A DNA stretch of 64,000 nt from the NCBI GenBank assembly GCA_005281725.1, contig SSBO01000003.1, positions 4,464,495 to 4,528,494 on the forward strand, written 5' to 3'. Origin of the DNA: Wuchereria bancrofti (Eukaryota; Nematoda; Chromadorea; Rhabditida; Onchocercidae). Shown here in pieces: positions 1-14,709 of this stretch; the first letter of the stretch is position 1, and every line of letters starts with the position of its first letter. The notes under the pieces were generated by a model, which saw nothing but the letters and a program-made list of their open reading frames with translations, was not told the origin of the DNA and ran no database searches. Made by a program: the position numbers and the translations under genes.

Positions 1-2859
1 CAAATGAATGATTAATTGTTTGCAACAATTCAATCACTCAATCATCCCATTTACTTGACATCACTCCTCTAACAAAAATAATTTTTATAATCACACTCAA
101 ATTCTTTTCATCTTATTCAATACGAGAATTCTCTAATCTTCTTTGCTGCTATATTTGAGTTGTTCAGAAAACAAAATATCTACCAAAGCTTTAATAATAC
201 CACAGAGTTCAATAATTCAATAAGTCCTTATCAATGATTTTTTTAAATTTGTCACAAAAGAAAGTAAAGAGATAAAAGGAATTTGGCAAGTCACCCAGGA
301 AACTCTTACTGTTAACATATTTGTGGATGACAAGCTTATCTGACTGTAAATTTATGCAAATCGATAAGGCATATGATAAGGGACTATTTGTGTACTTTAC
401 TCTCCGCGAGGATAATGATCTCACAGTTTTAGAGTATCTAAAGAAGAATTGCAGACTGCAAACTTTCAACATTCCAACTAATTTTACCGGTCTTAGATTT
501 CACTACAAATCGTGGAGAAAAGATAACCAAACATGATTATTAGTGAAAATTTTCAGCAGTAGATCTCCTCAATGTTCTAAAAATTACGAATCAAAAAATC
601 ATGAATTTATTTTTCGGGTATCGTCATTTTATTAGGTAATCTGACTAGCATATTTCAGATTTCTATAAGAAAAGCAAAAAAAGGCCTAAAAAGAAGGAAT
701 ACCTTCCTTAGCATCTCGAATTCGGAATTCTTAACTACTTTCAGGACAAAACTATGCATACTTAAAGCTGTAGCTCTGAACACTGTCACAAAGTTCTTTA
801 GGAGTAGTGGGACGGTCATGAAAATATTAAGTGCTTATAAAATAAAAAAGAAGGAAATAAAAAAAATGCAAAAATTTCTCAGGAAGTGAGAGTAATACCA
901 CTATTTCTGAAACAAATTCAAACATGGTAGCATTATTTTCACTTCTTGAGACTATTGAGAAGAAAGATTAGTAAGCTTGTCATATCTTTTCCGTTCATTT
1001 CTTATCAATTTCTGCTACAAAGCATTCATTGAAATTTGTAAATAAAAGAAAAAGGAGAGAGAAATTGCTGATTTTCAACAGTTCCAAATGTGGCGAACCG
1101 AGGAAAAGCAGTAGAACTTGCAACAAGATCGTAATTTGAAAAATAAATATCTAATCAGATGATAAAGATGATTGTGATTCAGGAAAATTTTGCCTTTTAA
1201 TCCACCGCAAGAAGTTCATATTGTCACTAACCACCTTCATTTTGATCATTCAGTTTATTCTTCCAGAGAAGCCACTCGGAATAAACGGTCACCAAGTTTT
1301 TATTTAAAATCTTACCATACTAGGAAATTATTGAAAAACACTCACATATATATCAAAATTTTCAGTATTTTTCCAAAGTATCTCTCAGTCTCTACATATC
1401 TCTTAATGGATAGAGATATATTCATCAATTTTTCATAATTATATTTCTTTCAGCCTATTTTCTCTTGCTATAATTAGTTCTCATTGCCAAACTATGATCG
1501 GTTTTGATTTTATAAAAGTAAAAATTTATTCAGTCAAAGTTATTTGCAGATTTTGTTGAGAAATATGGTTAGAAAAAAATATGGTTGAATTGCAATGCAT
1601 CAAATTCAGTAGTATTATAAAATTTCTTTTTTCCTGATAAATGATCAGGCAGAGCTCAAAGTGACACTTCTTTTTGCTTTCTGCAATTTCTGCAATAATG
1701 TGATGTTTTCTTCGTTCCTTCAGGAAGAGAAAAAATAATTTTAATAAATGCACTTTACTTTGTCAGCAAGTGTTGGTACCTATTCGTTTATATGCCTCTG
1801 ATCTTTTTAACTAGATTTATAAAAAATGCCAAGGATTCTTAAAAACAATCTGTGAATCGTTAGAAAAAACGCTCTTCTTGAGATGTTAATAAATTTCTTT
1901 ACCATTGAATGCATTGAGAATTCTTGTCTTTTAAACTCCTTCAGTATCACATGCCATTTAGTGCTACATCGGAAGAACAGATAAGATTTGGTACTTAAGT
2001 CAATATTTTTAAACTAAACTTTCTCCTCCTTTCCTAAATCTCCTCCTTTCCTCAATAATGAAAATATTATCAGTTTATTTAAAACAACAAAAAAGACAAA
2101 ATTACCAGTAATTCGGAACTTATATGGGAATATTTAATGTAATATGTTTCTGTGTGAAATGCTTTTTATTCCATGCAGAAAGAATATTTAAGCGAATTTG
2201 CCAAGTCATTTTGTTGCCACCGAATGTTAGCATCAATCTCGTCTGTTCTTCCCTTGTCTAAGCAATGTTTTTATTTTCTTCTTTAAATAAATGTCTCAGA
2301 GAAAATATTCTTCATTAATCCAATATTTTCGCAGTGATTTCTCAGAAAAAATTTGGGTTGCAGATTTATTTCGGAATAGAGGAATGGTGAGATGAATGAA
2401 ATCCGACACATCGTACTAAGATCAATCATCAAACGGTCATCTTTATAGCTACTGAGCTTTAATTTTTTCGGAATGACATTTTTTGTCATGTGAAACTAGA
2501 AAAATGAAACCCGTGCAACTCAATAACTCTAGACAGATTTGCTGCATGCATGCATGCATGCTTCATGGAATTTACAAACCTGAAATAATTATAAGTTCTG
2601 TCACTTTCAATTGCAAATTACATAATCAATCAAATGTCACCATTTTAACTGCAATTTCGGATTAAATCACAACTTTCTTGATGTTCTTTAACAAGTACTC
2701 ATTTGACAGGGTGTTTCATGAAACGCCTAGTGCTTTAGACTTTGTTTCGTAATACGATGATATAGCATGAAATTTCAACTGCTAATTTGTTGGTTCAATT
2801 AAATATGTCGTATGTGCATTTGGTGATTTCGAACATCTGATTTATAAATAAATTTGCAG
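1..2859. other. Non-coding stretch, no supported gene
   Basis: AT-rich sequence with only short chance open frames and no run of exon-like frame flanked by good splice sites. It is either intergenic or an intron of the transporter gene, because the exon at 2860 begins in mid-codon and so needs at least one more upstream exon. The only distinct element is a short GCAT repeat at 2544-2561. Confidence 0.5.
2544..2561. repeat. Short (GCAT)n microsatellite
   Basis: Tandem, self-complementary GCAT/TGCA repeat of about 4.5 units. It is the only clear simple repeat in the first 3 kb. No function is implied. Confidence 0.8.
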
Positions 2860-5275
2860 AACAGAATCAGAGTCATTCGGCGGAATTAGCAGATAACGAC
2901 ACCTTGCTATCATCACCAAGCAATGGGATTTATCTATCTCCAGACAATGATTCTCGACGTGATAGTGTTCGGAGCATGAGCGTTATCGATGATAATGGAA
3001 TACGTATAAAGCGAAATATCAGACGTAATGGTACACTCCCAAATTTATCAAAAGGTTTATTTCTGTTTTATGCTTTCCCAATATAATTGCTATTTCCGAT
3101 TTTTTCATTTAAACTTATCAATTCTTGAATCAACAATTCCCCTTAATTTCTCATACATCTTGATTATTGAAGTCAGTATAACTAATCCTTTGTGATCTTT
3201 AAATATTTTAATCTTCCTCAACGTTTCAGTTCACTTCTATAATGTCTTAGTTGTGAGGTCATGCTTACATTCCTGAAAAGAAAGAACAGTAACGTTATGA
3301 AATAAGCGGTATTCTTGGTTATTGCATCTCGAAAATATTTCTCAATTGTGCTCTGAACAATGATATTGGTAATATCATTAATTTGAGCTGGTATAGAGAA
3401 AATTCGAGAATAAACTCTAAGTAAATAATTAAATCCATGATCAAATAATTTTCTTTGGTCACTTCGGTCTGAGCATTTTTTCTGATTTTGTCGTTTTAAC
3501 AATATGAAGTTTTCAGCTCCAAACTTAAATTTTTAAGAGTCCTGTGAGAATTTTAAGCATAAAATTAATTAAGTAATTAATTAATATGTTGCTGTTCTCA
3601 CAAAAAGTCAAGAAAATCTCTCAATTGAAGTTAAATAGTTATTCTTCACGCCTTTCAAAGCTCCGAAATGTCTTTAAGATTAATTCCTTAATTAATTAAG
3701 CACAGCCATGGAAATATGAAGCATTCTTTTATGAGTTTAATGACCTGAGAAGTGTGTATTTTCTTCATAATTTCAACAAATAAATCTGAAGAAATGCCAT
3801 ATCAATTATTCTTTGCATTAATGAAAGAGAACGAAAATGTTAATGAAAACAATAAACAGTTTATTTTGTTATTTTTCAGACATTAAAAACTTCGAAAATA
3901 TAGAAACTTCAATCACGCTAAGAGCAAGACAGTACATATAGAAATACTTTTATTTAAAAAAGACAAGACTATCTAGTTAGTGCAAATACAAAATTAATAC
4001 ATTTAAATTTTCTAAATTTTTTTTTTTTTAAATTTATAGAAATTGGTGAAATACACTGCATTTGCCATTCAAATCTATTTTAGAGACATGTATGGAAAGT
4101 TAAGGGTGTAATTCGCACTTCTAATTTTTTAGCACATTTCAATGTCTTCGTGTACTAATTACAGAAAGTTATGAATTTCATAAAAAAACTATTCTACTGA
4201 AAACACTAACAAAACATCAATAACATTGATGTGTGGACTGATTAGACGAATGTTTGCTGCAACTTTAAAATAAAATCAAACTTGATCGATTGATCCGTCT
4301 TATATCTACTCGAATTGTCAGTAAATATTTTACTTGCTATACATTCCTACAGAAAGAAAGAATTTAAAGTTTTTTTTGTGCTGTTCAATTTCAACATTGA
4401 GAAATTTAAAAAATTTTTCACATTCAACACATACTGTTTATACATTTTATTCCTTTTCTTATCTTCCATTTTACCTGTTACCTTAACTATTTTTTCCTGG
4501 TGATAAAATTATCTCTTTTTTCCCCTTCTTTTGATAAAATTATCTCCTTTTTTGAAAATTGCTCTATCCTTTCTCATAACATTTTTTGATTGCTTCTGAT
4601 TTCTTCCAAAAGTATTCATCTTGTTCATATTTCTTTATTGGAAGATAAAATATTCAATTTCATCCAGAAAAAATGATTCTTTGGGTATTCTCCGGCAATT
4701 GTCCCTTTCAAGACTTCTTATATATTGGGTAATTAAAGTTTCAGGAAGTAGTTTACATTATCTGCACGGATACTTATTTTTCACTCACTTTGTCCTGGAT
4801 GAAGAGCTTGAACTAATTTATGCTTGACTATGCTTTTTTATACTGAATTTATTACTAAATACACTGAACATAAAAAGAATTTTTTAGAAAATCTTAAATG
4901 ATGAAAATATATGTAATGATGACCTGGGAAATGATCATTTCTGCTTGTTATTTTATTAAATATGTCTCATTTAATAGCAAATTTAATCATTATTATATAT
5001 TTTGTGATAGACAGTTTAACAAAGAATATTTAATTTAGATAAGAATTAATGTCAATATGCCACTAATAAAGCGTTTCTACAACCATTTCTCATTTCAGGT
5101 ACTTCATCGCTTGCACATCATCAGCCTTTTTTGCATAATTATCTACAGGTACCACAGTCTCGTACATCACAGACAGCTCGATCCAATTCTTCAGTTGCCA
5201 GTATGCAGTCGGATTTAGAGTCCTGTTTGGGCGATGCACAATTTCCTAACGATCTTATTGAAGGAAAAGTCATCG
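2860..5275 (+). CDS. 5'-most N-terminal exons of SLC4A11-like gene (partial)
   Basis: Two exons, 2860-3054 and about 5099-5275, join in frame across a TTTCAG acceptor (AAA G|GT). They encode a Ser-, Asp- and Arg-rich, low-complexity, hydrophilic segment with no recognised domain, including SSPSNGIYLSPDND and SVASMQSDLESCLGDAQF. The first exon opens in phase 1, so the start codon lies upstream and was not found. The second can end after GGAAAA (5268) or at ATCG|gtttgc (5275). The latter leaves phase 1, which matches the phase-1 acceptors of the exons at 19146 and 25616. I infer that this is an alternative cytoplasmic N-terminus of the transporter downstream. It could instead be a separate small gene whose 3' end I did not find. 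Confidence 0.45.
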
Positions 5276-8200
5276 GTTTGCCTTACTTTTTTGTTCCACT
5301 TTTTCTCAATTACCAGTGCATTGCTTTATCCATTGCAGTTTTCATTTCACACCTGTCATGCTTCATCTGAGAAAATGTGCAGATGAGATCCTTTAATGAA
5401 TTATATTGAATATAATAGTTGCTTAAATTCTAGTTTCAGTCGAGTGTTTATATTGATGAGAAATATAAATGAATTACTTGTTCGGGTCGAACAATTGAGA
5501 TAACTAGCAATTTGTTTTTATCTGTTCTGCTTTTGATTAATATTTTGAAAGACGTTTTTCATAATATTGGCAGCCATACCTTGAAAATGTTTTCATTTAT
5601 ATTGAGGTGAAGAGAAAAAAGAAGTCTGAAAGTACATATCACTGATACATACATATCAGTAATACATCTTTTTTCTGATGTACTCTTTTACTATTTCTTT
5701 TCCAACTTGATTCAATTCCTTTTAATAAAAGATAAAGAGATTAATTTAATCTTTCCAATAATTAATCGTCTTCTCATCTTTCTTTCCAGATAAGTTTCTT
5801 TAAACTTCTCTGCTTGAAATGTTCACTGTTTAGTCTCCAGCGATCCATCTTTAGTTACTTGTTCTTCTTGTATTATGAACCAATAATGAATGTGAGTATA
5901 GCGAATTTCATTGGAAACAGAAATTTAAAGGTATCCAGTTGCTAAAAATCAATTTACTCGATTCTCTTTACTCCAACTTTTCTTCCTATTTATAACATAG
6001 AGCTTCCACATTTGTTTGTTGGCGATGTTTTATTTTCTTCACTTTGCATCACTTAAATGTCATTGGTCGTGGAAATAGCTTGACTTCAAATAATTCTGAA
6101 AAAGGAAAGGAAGGCTATCGTACTGATTGCATATCTTTGCTATCGTTCCTCAAATATCCACTTTGATCCCTTTCCGGGGGACTGATAACAATTACAGCTA
6201 ACTAATATCTTATAACACCAGCGCTCTCTCTCGCTTAACTTTCAATCTCTCCATCATTTTTTTTTTTTTTGACAGTTACACTTCCCTTCACGATCTTTCA
6301 TGTTATCACCACTTCTATACTGCAAAACAAATAGATCAATCAAGTAATTATCGACAGCTTGCATCATCCATTCAAACATCCTTTCGCACAAACTATTATT
6401 TGATTTGAATCATTTCATTTGTTAAACAACTCTTACTCCACGGGAAGTTACTACCTAGTCTGACAGTTCAAATTTGAGATAGATAGCCACTATCCGTTCT
6501 GGCTTGTTGTCATCCATTTCTTGAATTGTAAAGCGTCCCATGAGGATGTTCGTTTTGTTGGAGACTTGAAAGGTAAAGGATAGAAAAGTCAACAGACTAT
6601 CTTGCAAACAGTCCTGAGATTGATCATTATAATGTTATAAACTAAACATAATTTTTCGAGAGAAATTGGAAAGACTTTAATGCTTGGCTTTGATTGAATT
6701 TGAATGTCAACTTTAAAGTATGGTAAAGAACTGAGAAGCATCCTGTTAAATAGAGAGTGAAATATAATGATCACTGTGATTATTTTGTTAGTTGTAAGTA
6801 TAAACTGAAACAGAGCAGCAGACAATAAATTTGATGACTGCAATAAATGGACATGCGAATTAACCATTTTACAGAAAGACTTTTAAAACCAAGTTGTGAT
6901 ACTGCCTAAATACAAATTACTAATTCATCAAGTAAACATATTAGAAGGAAATAGAATACTTTTTTCAATCCAAGTATTGCTGGACTACTACTTATCGCCC
7001 TGCTCAATTTTTATTTTCTTCTAATTTTTTCTACATTAAGAAATTATTTTATAGTAAGGAAGTTCTATATGCAATTCGAGGTTTCGACGCTTTAAACTAT
7101 TTTTACGCAAGCAGTGAATTTTTCTCAATAACTTCAAGTGTATATCAAAAGTGACGATTAAATTTCTGTGGACATGCGGACGGAGTGGAACAGCTGCGGT
7201 TTTCATTGATCAATATCGAAGTACATTCCGCTTCAAACCATATGATCTGGGATGCTTTGAGCAAAAACATTGTTAAATTTTCAGCTCTCTTTACTACTTA
7301 ATTTTCTTTTATCTTTCAAGCATCATCGCTGTGGCATCTTTTATCACTATTCATCTCTGCTTGTGGACTAAAATCCATTAGATTTTTTTCCCTTTTTTTC
7401 TGGTGGGCTAAAATCCATTAAGAGTACTTTTTCTTTTTTCTACTAAACAATGCAAAATGTGCAAATAACAGGGAACATGTTTGTTAGCCATAAACACTTG
7501 CGCGAGTGTATACTCATGCATATATTTATATCTTGGATTAGCATGCGTATGTGTATTGAGGCTCAAAAAGCTACTGAATATAGAATACATCTGGCCCGAG
7601 GGAACAAAACTGAGAGTATGAAGTCAAAAACTGGGAGCGATTGCTTTCTAGTCGTTGCAATTCATCCAAAAGGTTGTCTGAATATTTCTTTTTCGGTAAA
7701 ATTCAACAGCTATTTACCCCTTGGGAATGAACTTTTCAAATATTTTTCAAAGCAAAAGCTATAAGGGAAATATCTTATCTAATATGTGTATGTATTTGCT
7801 GTTAGTTGATTCCAAGTGCTTTTTGGCAATTTTAAGTTGACAGGCATTTTGATGCACATGAACAACCAATCTTTTCATTGAAATTTCACCGATTTGATAC
7901 ACTTTTTTGCCTCTTCTATCAAGTTTAACTTCATGTTTTTTTCCAGTCGTAGCAAAGCAGAGCATGTCTTACGCAATTCATCATTTTGAAAATAAGAAGT
8001 GTATAAATCATAAAATAATGTCGCGGTTATATTTGATGATATGTTGTCTATTTGAATCAATCATTATGAACGGATTTGATTCACCAGCCTCACTTACTTT
8101 TCGCTCTATTTATTACTTAAGCAGAGCAGATTACCCACCATTAAACGTAAATGTACTTAACTTTGTCAATGATGTGTAGTAAGAAATGTATTTTTTACTG

Positions 8201-11200
8201 CTAATACATAATTGAGACGAGATCTACGTGCACAAATATCTACTTATTTGTTCTTTAAAAAAGAACTAACAAATAGTGTTATTAAATGTCATTTATGATA
8301 AAATATCAGCCAAATGAATACGAAAGAAACTGGTCTAATGATGCTTAAGATGAACTTGTATATCACTGAGAGAACTAAAAAAATTTGGGAAAAACTTGAA
8401 ACAGTAAAATACCATCCATAAAAATATATAGTAATTATCTAGAAAATTAAAAATCTCGCGAATTAGAAGTTTTATGGATACCTTAGTTTTTAAATTGTAC
8501 ACCGAACTACAATTGTATACATTTATTGTTTTCAACTTTGCCTTCTTGAAATTTTGCTTTATTCATCGACTTTTTTCAATAATATGAAAAAGGATGCGAT
8601 CTAAATAGAAATGACTCCATTAGTGCCACCCATTCAAACTACCATTGTATCCAAACAACCAATGATTCTTATTGATCGTTTAAAGATATGCTAACTGAAC
8701 CTTTTTTATTATATATCTATTTTTTTTTAACTTTTCAAATTGCCTAAATACCTGAGAGCAAAATTTGTAAAATTATCAAGTTTTAGGATGAAGAAGGATG
8801 CTTTTTTCATTTTTTGCAGAAGCTAAAGCAAAAAATAATGATTCGTGTCAGGATAACCAAGTTTGCCTCTAAAAGTTAATTTTCTCGGACATATCATTAT
8901 ATATATAAAGAGTGATTAATGTGAACAATTTTCTGGGTAACATTTAGTTCAATCAGGTCAAAGGCGGTCGTCAAAAACGTGAACATTATTTTGAAAATTT
9001 GTGCTATTTCTACAATCAAAATTGTTTAGTCAGTATTAACCTTCCTAGTAGACAATGTAGCATTTTTTCGAAACACAACTGATGAGTTTCCCTTAGAGTC
9101 GCTTGTTATATTATTATTAAGATTGTCAATGCGATGGCTCCGATATGATTATTTCAAAAGAGCTGAAAGCAGCTGCAAACTCATGGTTTTAGTGTCTTTT
9201 TATTAAAATTTGATAGTTTTTTTAGCAGAAAAGATAGGCATAAACATAAATGACAGTTTTTTAAATATATTTTATTGACCATCTCATGGCTTTTTTTATA
9301 GCTTTCCATTGTCTCATTCTATATAGTTCCTTTAACTATTCTTCACCATTCGAAATCAGTTTTGTTACTGATAAGATTGTTCAATTTGCTTCACATCTGT
9401 TTATTTTATATTTTTATCTTAACTTCTTGTTAAGATAATTGTGTAATTTCTCTAACAAATTATCTTAACTTCTTGTTTTTCTATTTTCTAGCTGAAGATA
9501 ATTATTGGAGAAGGGTAGGAGATTTGTTAATACTTTGTATGTAAAAGATTAATTTTCAGCAAAAACAAATTTGTGAGAAATAAAATTTTTGATCTAGTTC
9601 TTCAGTACAACAAATCTTAAACGCCATAAAACAGTGACTTCGAAAATCGATTAAATTTTCTTTAGCTATAGAAACTTAATTAGGCTCATTAATTTGCCTA
9701 TGACATTTATCTTCACAGTCATTTCTTTTTCTGCCATGTTGACAAAATCCCTTTTCGTCCATTTTTCATATCTTCAATAATGGCTGAATAAGCAATATCA
9801 CTTTCATTGGCACAGATGCTGCACCTCTCTAACTGCTTGGATAATTTTAAACACAACCAGACTGTTTGTTGACAGTTTTCCCTTACCGCTGCCATACTTT
9901 TCTGTAGACAGTTTTCAGCAGGAGGTTCTGTCATTTCGCCAAAGAAATTAAATCCTTCTGCATCTTAAGCATAGATATTATTTTCCAACCTAAAAGTTTA
10001 AAAGAATAGTGAGGAAGAATTTTTAAATCTTAGCCAGATGTAACTTTTTCCTTCTTTATCCGATAACACCAATTTCATTTTTATCGAATAAGTTTGACAC
10101 TTCTATTATTTCAATCAACTCGAATTTTCCACATATATAGTTTGAATGGCAACAATTTGATGATCGATCTATTCAGAGAATATCGTAAAAAAATTGGTTT
10201 GTATGCATTTCATATCTTTTATTGCTCATATCAGTCCACGTTCCAATAACGAGTAAGAAAGTGCGTGAATCTAGATTAGTACAAATTTGAAAAGGATTGA
10301 AAGAGAAAGAAAATGCAGTAAATCTAGTCTAGTATTATTTTTGAACATCGACAGGAAAGTAGCCCAGATAGATCAAGATGTCAGTTTGTGTTTGTTCCAA
10401 GAACATATAGTATTGTTAATAATGATGCATCAGAGCGGAAGCTGAATCTAAAAAGGTTAAGATAAGAATCATTCTTCTGCACAAAGCGCCTTATGTCGTT
10501 TCTATAAACTTTTAAAGTCACTGCCAATAATTTCTTGCAGCGATTTTTACAGATCAAAAGGAAGTACAAAGAGAGTAGTACGATTTAACCAGGAAATCTA
10601 AACAATAATTTTGGCCGACCCATTGTTCTCTTGGAAATAATCCCAGTGATTGCCTAATCCGTTTTTACTTTTAGTTAAAGAATACAACAAAACAATGGAC
10701 ATTTTTCTGCTTCTCTATTGAAAGGAAATGCTTGGATTACACAAATCGAAATTATTCATTTTGAAAAGTTCATTTGATTTTTACCAATATTTAATAGTTT
10801 CAAAGATAATTCCATAAGAAGGAAGAAAAGTGATGGCGAGGTAACATCAAATATTGTCCTTTTCACTCGATGACTAGGCGTATGAATATATAAGATTGTC
10901 TACATCTGGATTTTTTCAACGTTCCATTTCAAAAACACACTGCACTTCATCTATTCTTCATAACCGTGCTTTTATAATAATCTAAGAAGCAGCTCACTAA
11001 ATTCTCTTGGGATCTTTGAGCTTAAATGGTCGACTAACAATACTTTATAAAATAGCAACAACTTTTGATTTTTATCATTTCATCAAACTATCCTCCTTGT
11101 TGTTCTCTTTCAACTTGCAGCATTCCATTGTCAAATATTGACTCGTATTGATAAGTAAGTATTGATCGTGTGTTGAGTTTTTTCTTTATTAGCCGAACTG

Positions 11201-14200
11201 AAAATTCAACACCATTTGAAATTATAAAAGGACAATCAAGAGAAAAAGTTAGCTTTCCTTAACTCTTCCATCTTATATCCTTTGCTTTCTCGGAAGAATA
11301 AGAAAATTCAGCTAATTGAGCAAACGACAAACGGTAAAACGGAAGCTAATTATTTTCTAGCTCCTTAGCGATTCTATTTGCAGAACTTCAGATTTCTTCT
11401 ATAGCCTTTAGATAAAGAAATGAATAACTACTAAATAAGCCATAGAAAGAAGCCGATCTTGTATTTAACAATGGGCAAAATAGCTGAACCGGAAAGCCTT
11501 GCACAATTTCTCTAAGTAAACAAAGTAGTCCGGAAGTTCATTTGCCGGGAATAACTACCTTAAAGTTAGATATAGGCCCAGTAATAGGGCAGGAAAATAG
11601 AGAAACTCATATAACTTCTTTCCTTCTTTTAGCCCTTGGACCACTGTTCTTTTTTTCAATGTTATAATGAATGTTCCTTCAAGCCTCCTTCCTCTTTTAT
11701 ACTTACATAAGCTTGAGAATGAGAAAGCAGAAGAAAATGGAAAGGAATGATAAAAAAAATGCGTCATCAGAGCTGGAACTTTCTGCTTTCAAAATTTCAA
11801 CTTTCTGACTGCTATTTATCAGTTCTATCAGTGAATGATGGTTCCGCCATTTATCTTACGATAACCTGTTATATTAGGCTTAGAAAAGAACCAACCTTTC
11901 TCCTTCCCACCATAATACTTCATTTTCTTTCTTCTTATTCATGTCAATTTAATTTAGGAGAAGTAATCTTAGTTACTAGTCAGTGCATATCATTTTCTAG
12001 GAGAAACGCAGAGAGAAGAACATGCACTAACAGTTGTTTTGTTGATAGATGTTATTGATGGGGTCGACAATATAGTTATTAGTAGTCTTGTAAAAGAGAG
12101 ATCTATTTTCTAGTTCACTCTTTTTTATTTTGTCTTCTGAACTGTACTGATTCTGTTATCGTTTTCCTCCCACAGTTCATTTTTCAAATTTTAATACGTA
12201 CTATTCCTTTTTGTGAGTAATTAATTCTTAACTAATTATGATAAATAATCTTTTGCCTACATAGATCCGAAGAATGATCTTCAGTGCTTTTCCAACTTGT
12301 TGCCTATTCCCGAGTGGCTTATTCCCATACTGCACTTATCTCACATTTTTTAAAATCAAATTCAAGCCAACTTAGAAATATGGATGCTGCTGTAATTAAT
12401 AATAATTACCCGTTCGCAGTAGATGGGAAGACGAAGAAAGATGTAGAAAGAGTAATGAAACTTGAAAAATTATTGCGATGAGACTAAATGGCCACTTGGG
12501 AATAAACAGAAAACTTTTCACAAATTTTTACTTAATTTTGCAAGAACTAGGAATCAGTATATCCAACTGAAAAAAAATTTTTTGCAATGAAAAAGGTCTG
12601 ATGAATAACATCAGCACTTCGTCAATCACACTTCAAGGCGTTTCGGAAGGATTTATGAATTTATTTCTACTTTCGGTTTATTAATAATTCTCAGAAGTCG
12701 ATAAGTTAGATAATTGTGCATTGAGCTAATTTGTGAAATTTTTTCTTCCAGTTGGTATTTTCATTTTCTTCAATCTTGACATTTTGACTTTTTCGAACTC
12801 ACTTGAATTCCATCTAACAGTTTTGCATTCCTGAGTCATTCAAGAAATTTCAGTAGTTTTTTTTTTACTTTGAATTTTATCTCTTCTTCAACTACTTTCG
12901 TCCAATATCAATGCAAAAAGTAAAATTTATTTCCATGCTGTACATTATTTCATTTTTAATTCAGTTTTCCTTTTTGAAATTCACCATCTCTTCTACTTGC
13001 TCCATCCTTATCCATTTGATGAATAGCTTTGGCAAAGCAGGAACTAAGAAACAAATTTTTTTATAATTTAACGAAACTTAAGTTAAGTGAAAAATTATGT
13101 ATAGATGATGAAAAACTAAAAGCATATAATGGAGATCGGAAAGTTTTAAGATGCTACTAATATGCTGCTATTGTAATTCTAAAACTTATTTAAGTGAAGG
13201 AATCATGCAATTTACTCCTTTCACGGTCCTTTTTCGTGAAATTATTCTTAAAGTCAAAGTAAATTTCCCAAAAGTTTGGCAAACTTATTAAGCTGAATTA
13301 CATATACTGCTTAACATTCTATTCATTACACAGACACAACAAAAAGGTACATTTCTTTAAAATTTGATGAAAACAAATAGACGCTTTTACATGTGGCTCT
13401 TTGAGGATCTCTTTTCGATTTTTCGTTGGCAACACCACTTGGCTTCTCGAGCTGCAGCTCAATATTCCATGTTTTCTCTTTGTAAGGCTCATTCAGCTAG
13501 ACATTTATGTTTGTTCATCCATTCCACATAAAATGGAAAGCAACCAAGCATTCGCTTTCTTCTGAAATTTTGTTTGCACCAATAATACTTATAGAAATTA
13601 ATACCGCATTTCCATTATTCAATCCCTTTCAAGTCTCAAAGTATGTCTCAAAGTCTAATATGAAAACATTAGTATTAATAAATACATATGTATTAATTCA
13701 TAATTTGCTTTAAAACATGCGTGTTTCTAGGAGCAGTGGAATATTAATTTCTTCAAATTGTTACGCAATTGTTGTTTTATTTGTGGAAAAATAGATAATA
13801 TTTTTAAAATAGTTGCAGAAGTTATTTTCTGAATTTCAATGAAAGAAGAAAGGTGAATAAAAAGCGGCGTGAATGGAAACAAAAGAATTACTACCTTTTT
13901 AACTTTTGTCAGCTATTTTCATTTCATGATAAATTGAAACTTTTAAAGATATTTTCCTTGAATTTTCATCCAAGAAAATCAACCAATAGCGGTCGTAAAA
14001 AATTTGATTTACAATTGTTTCTTGATATAAATAATGAGGGAATTCAGAGATTTTGTGCAGAGTATAAAGCTTATATTCTCGCCAATCCTTCTGCACATGT
14101 CAACTGGCACCTCCTCTGATGTGTTGAACAATTTGCTAGTTAGTTTCACGCGTCCACGCAGCATCCTCCCTCTCTTCTCTTTTTAGAATCACTGGGCTCA

Positions 14201-14709
14201 AATCTTGTTTACTTATTTTCGATTGTTTGATCACTGACCTATTGAAGATATCACCCATTTCTGTCTGCACATAATAACAATGCCATTTTTACAAATTTTT
14301 TACGCAAATTCAAAATTAATTGTAACATCACTTCCTTTTTTTTGTCCATTTTTAGACACTTCATTTCATTTTCAAGTCACTGATTCCCTTTTGGCTTTTG
14401 TATAAATTTTTTGACCTCCAGGACTCAATTAAGAAACGTTTAACATCCAGCTGTATGGTTCTGAAATTATGAATGGTGTTGATCCATTTCGCTGAAAAAA
14501 TGATACAAGCGATCCGACGTTCTATGTTCGCATTTGGTCCAATTCAATTTTCGAAATACATATTTGTAGTTTCAGTGAAAAATGGAAAAAGCCGTGATTC
14601 GAATGAATTTTACTTGAGTGCGAGCATATTTATGCCTGTTCCGTAAAATGATCTGCTGTTTGCGGTTGTTCGTGTAATTTAAGAATGTGTAAAAACTAAT
14701 TTTTGCACG
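5276..14709. other. 9.4-kb intron or intergenic stretch
   Basis: AT-rich and largely featureless. It holds short local duplications, such as two copies of CTAAAATCCATTA at about 7369 and 7409, and a small inverted repeat around TTATCTTAACTTCTTG at 9415-9478. Open frames on both strands are short and mostly lack coding character. The exception is the minus-strand stretch at 9719-9963, listed separately. Confidence 0.5.
9719..9963 (-). CDS. Candidate nested terminal exon, unknown protein
   Basis: Minus-strand open frame of about 80 codons after a weak acceptor (CTTAAG), ending in TGA at 9719-9721. It has balanced, protein-like composition with several cysteines (ENCLQKS, RENCQQTVWLC, ERCSICANES) and a basic C-terminus. 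I do not recognise it. A second coding-looking minus segment at roughly 10440-10565 (containing NRCKKLLAVTLKVYRNDIRR) could be an upstream exon, but I could not establish the splice between them. If real, it is a gene nested on the opposite strand of a transporter intron. Chance is a real alternative. Confidence 0.25.

Noticed and set aside
7450..7764. 104-codon plus-strand frame in the long intron
   Set aside because: No splice context and irregular composition; it overlaps a frame on the other strand. Most likely chance.
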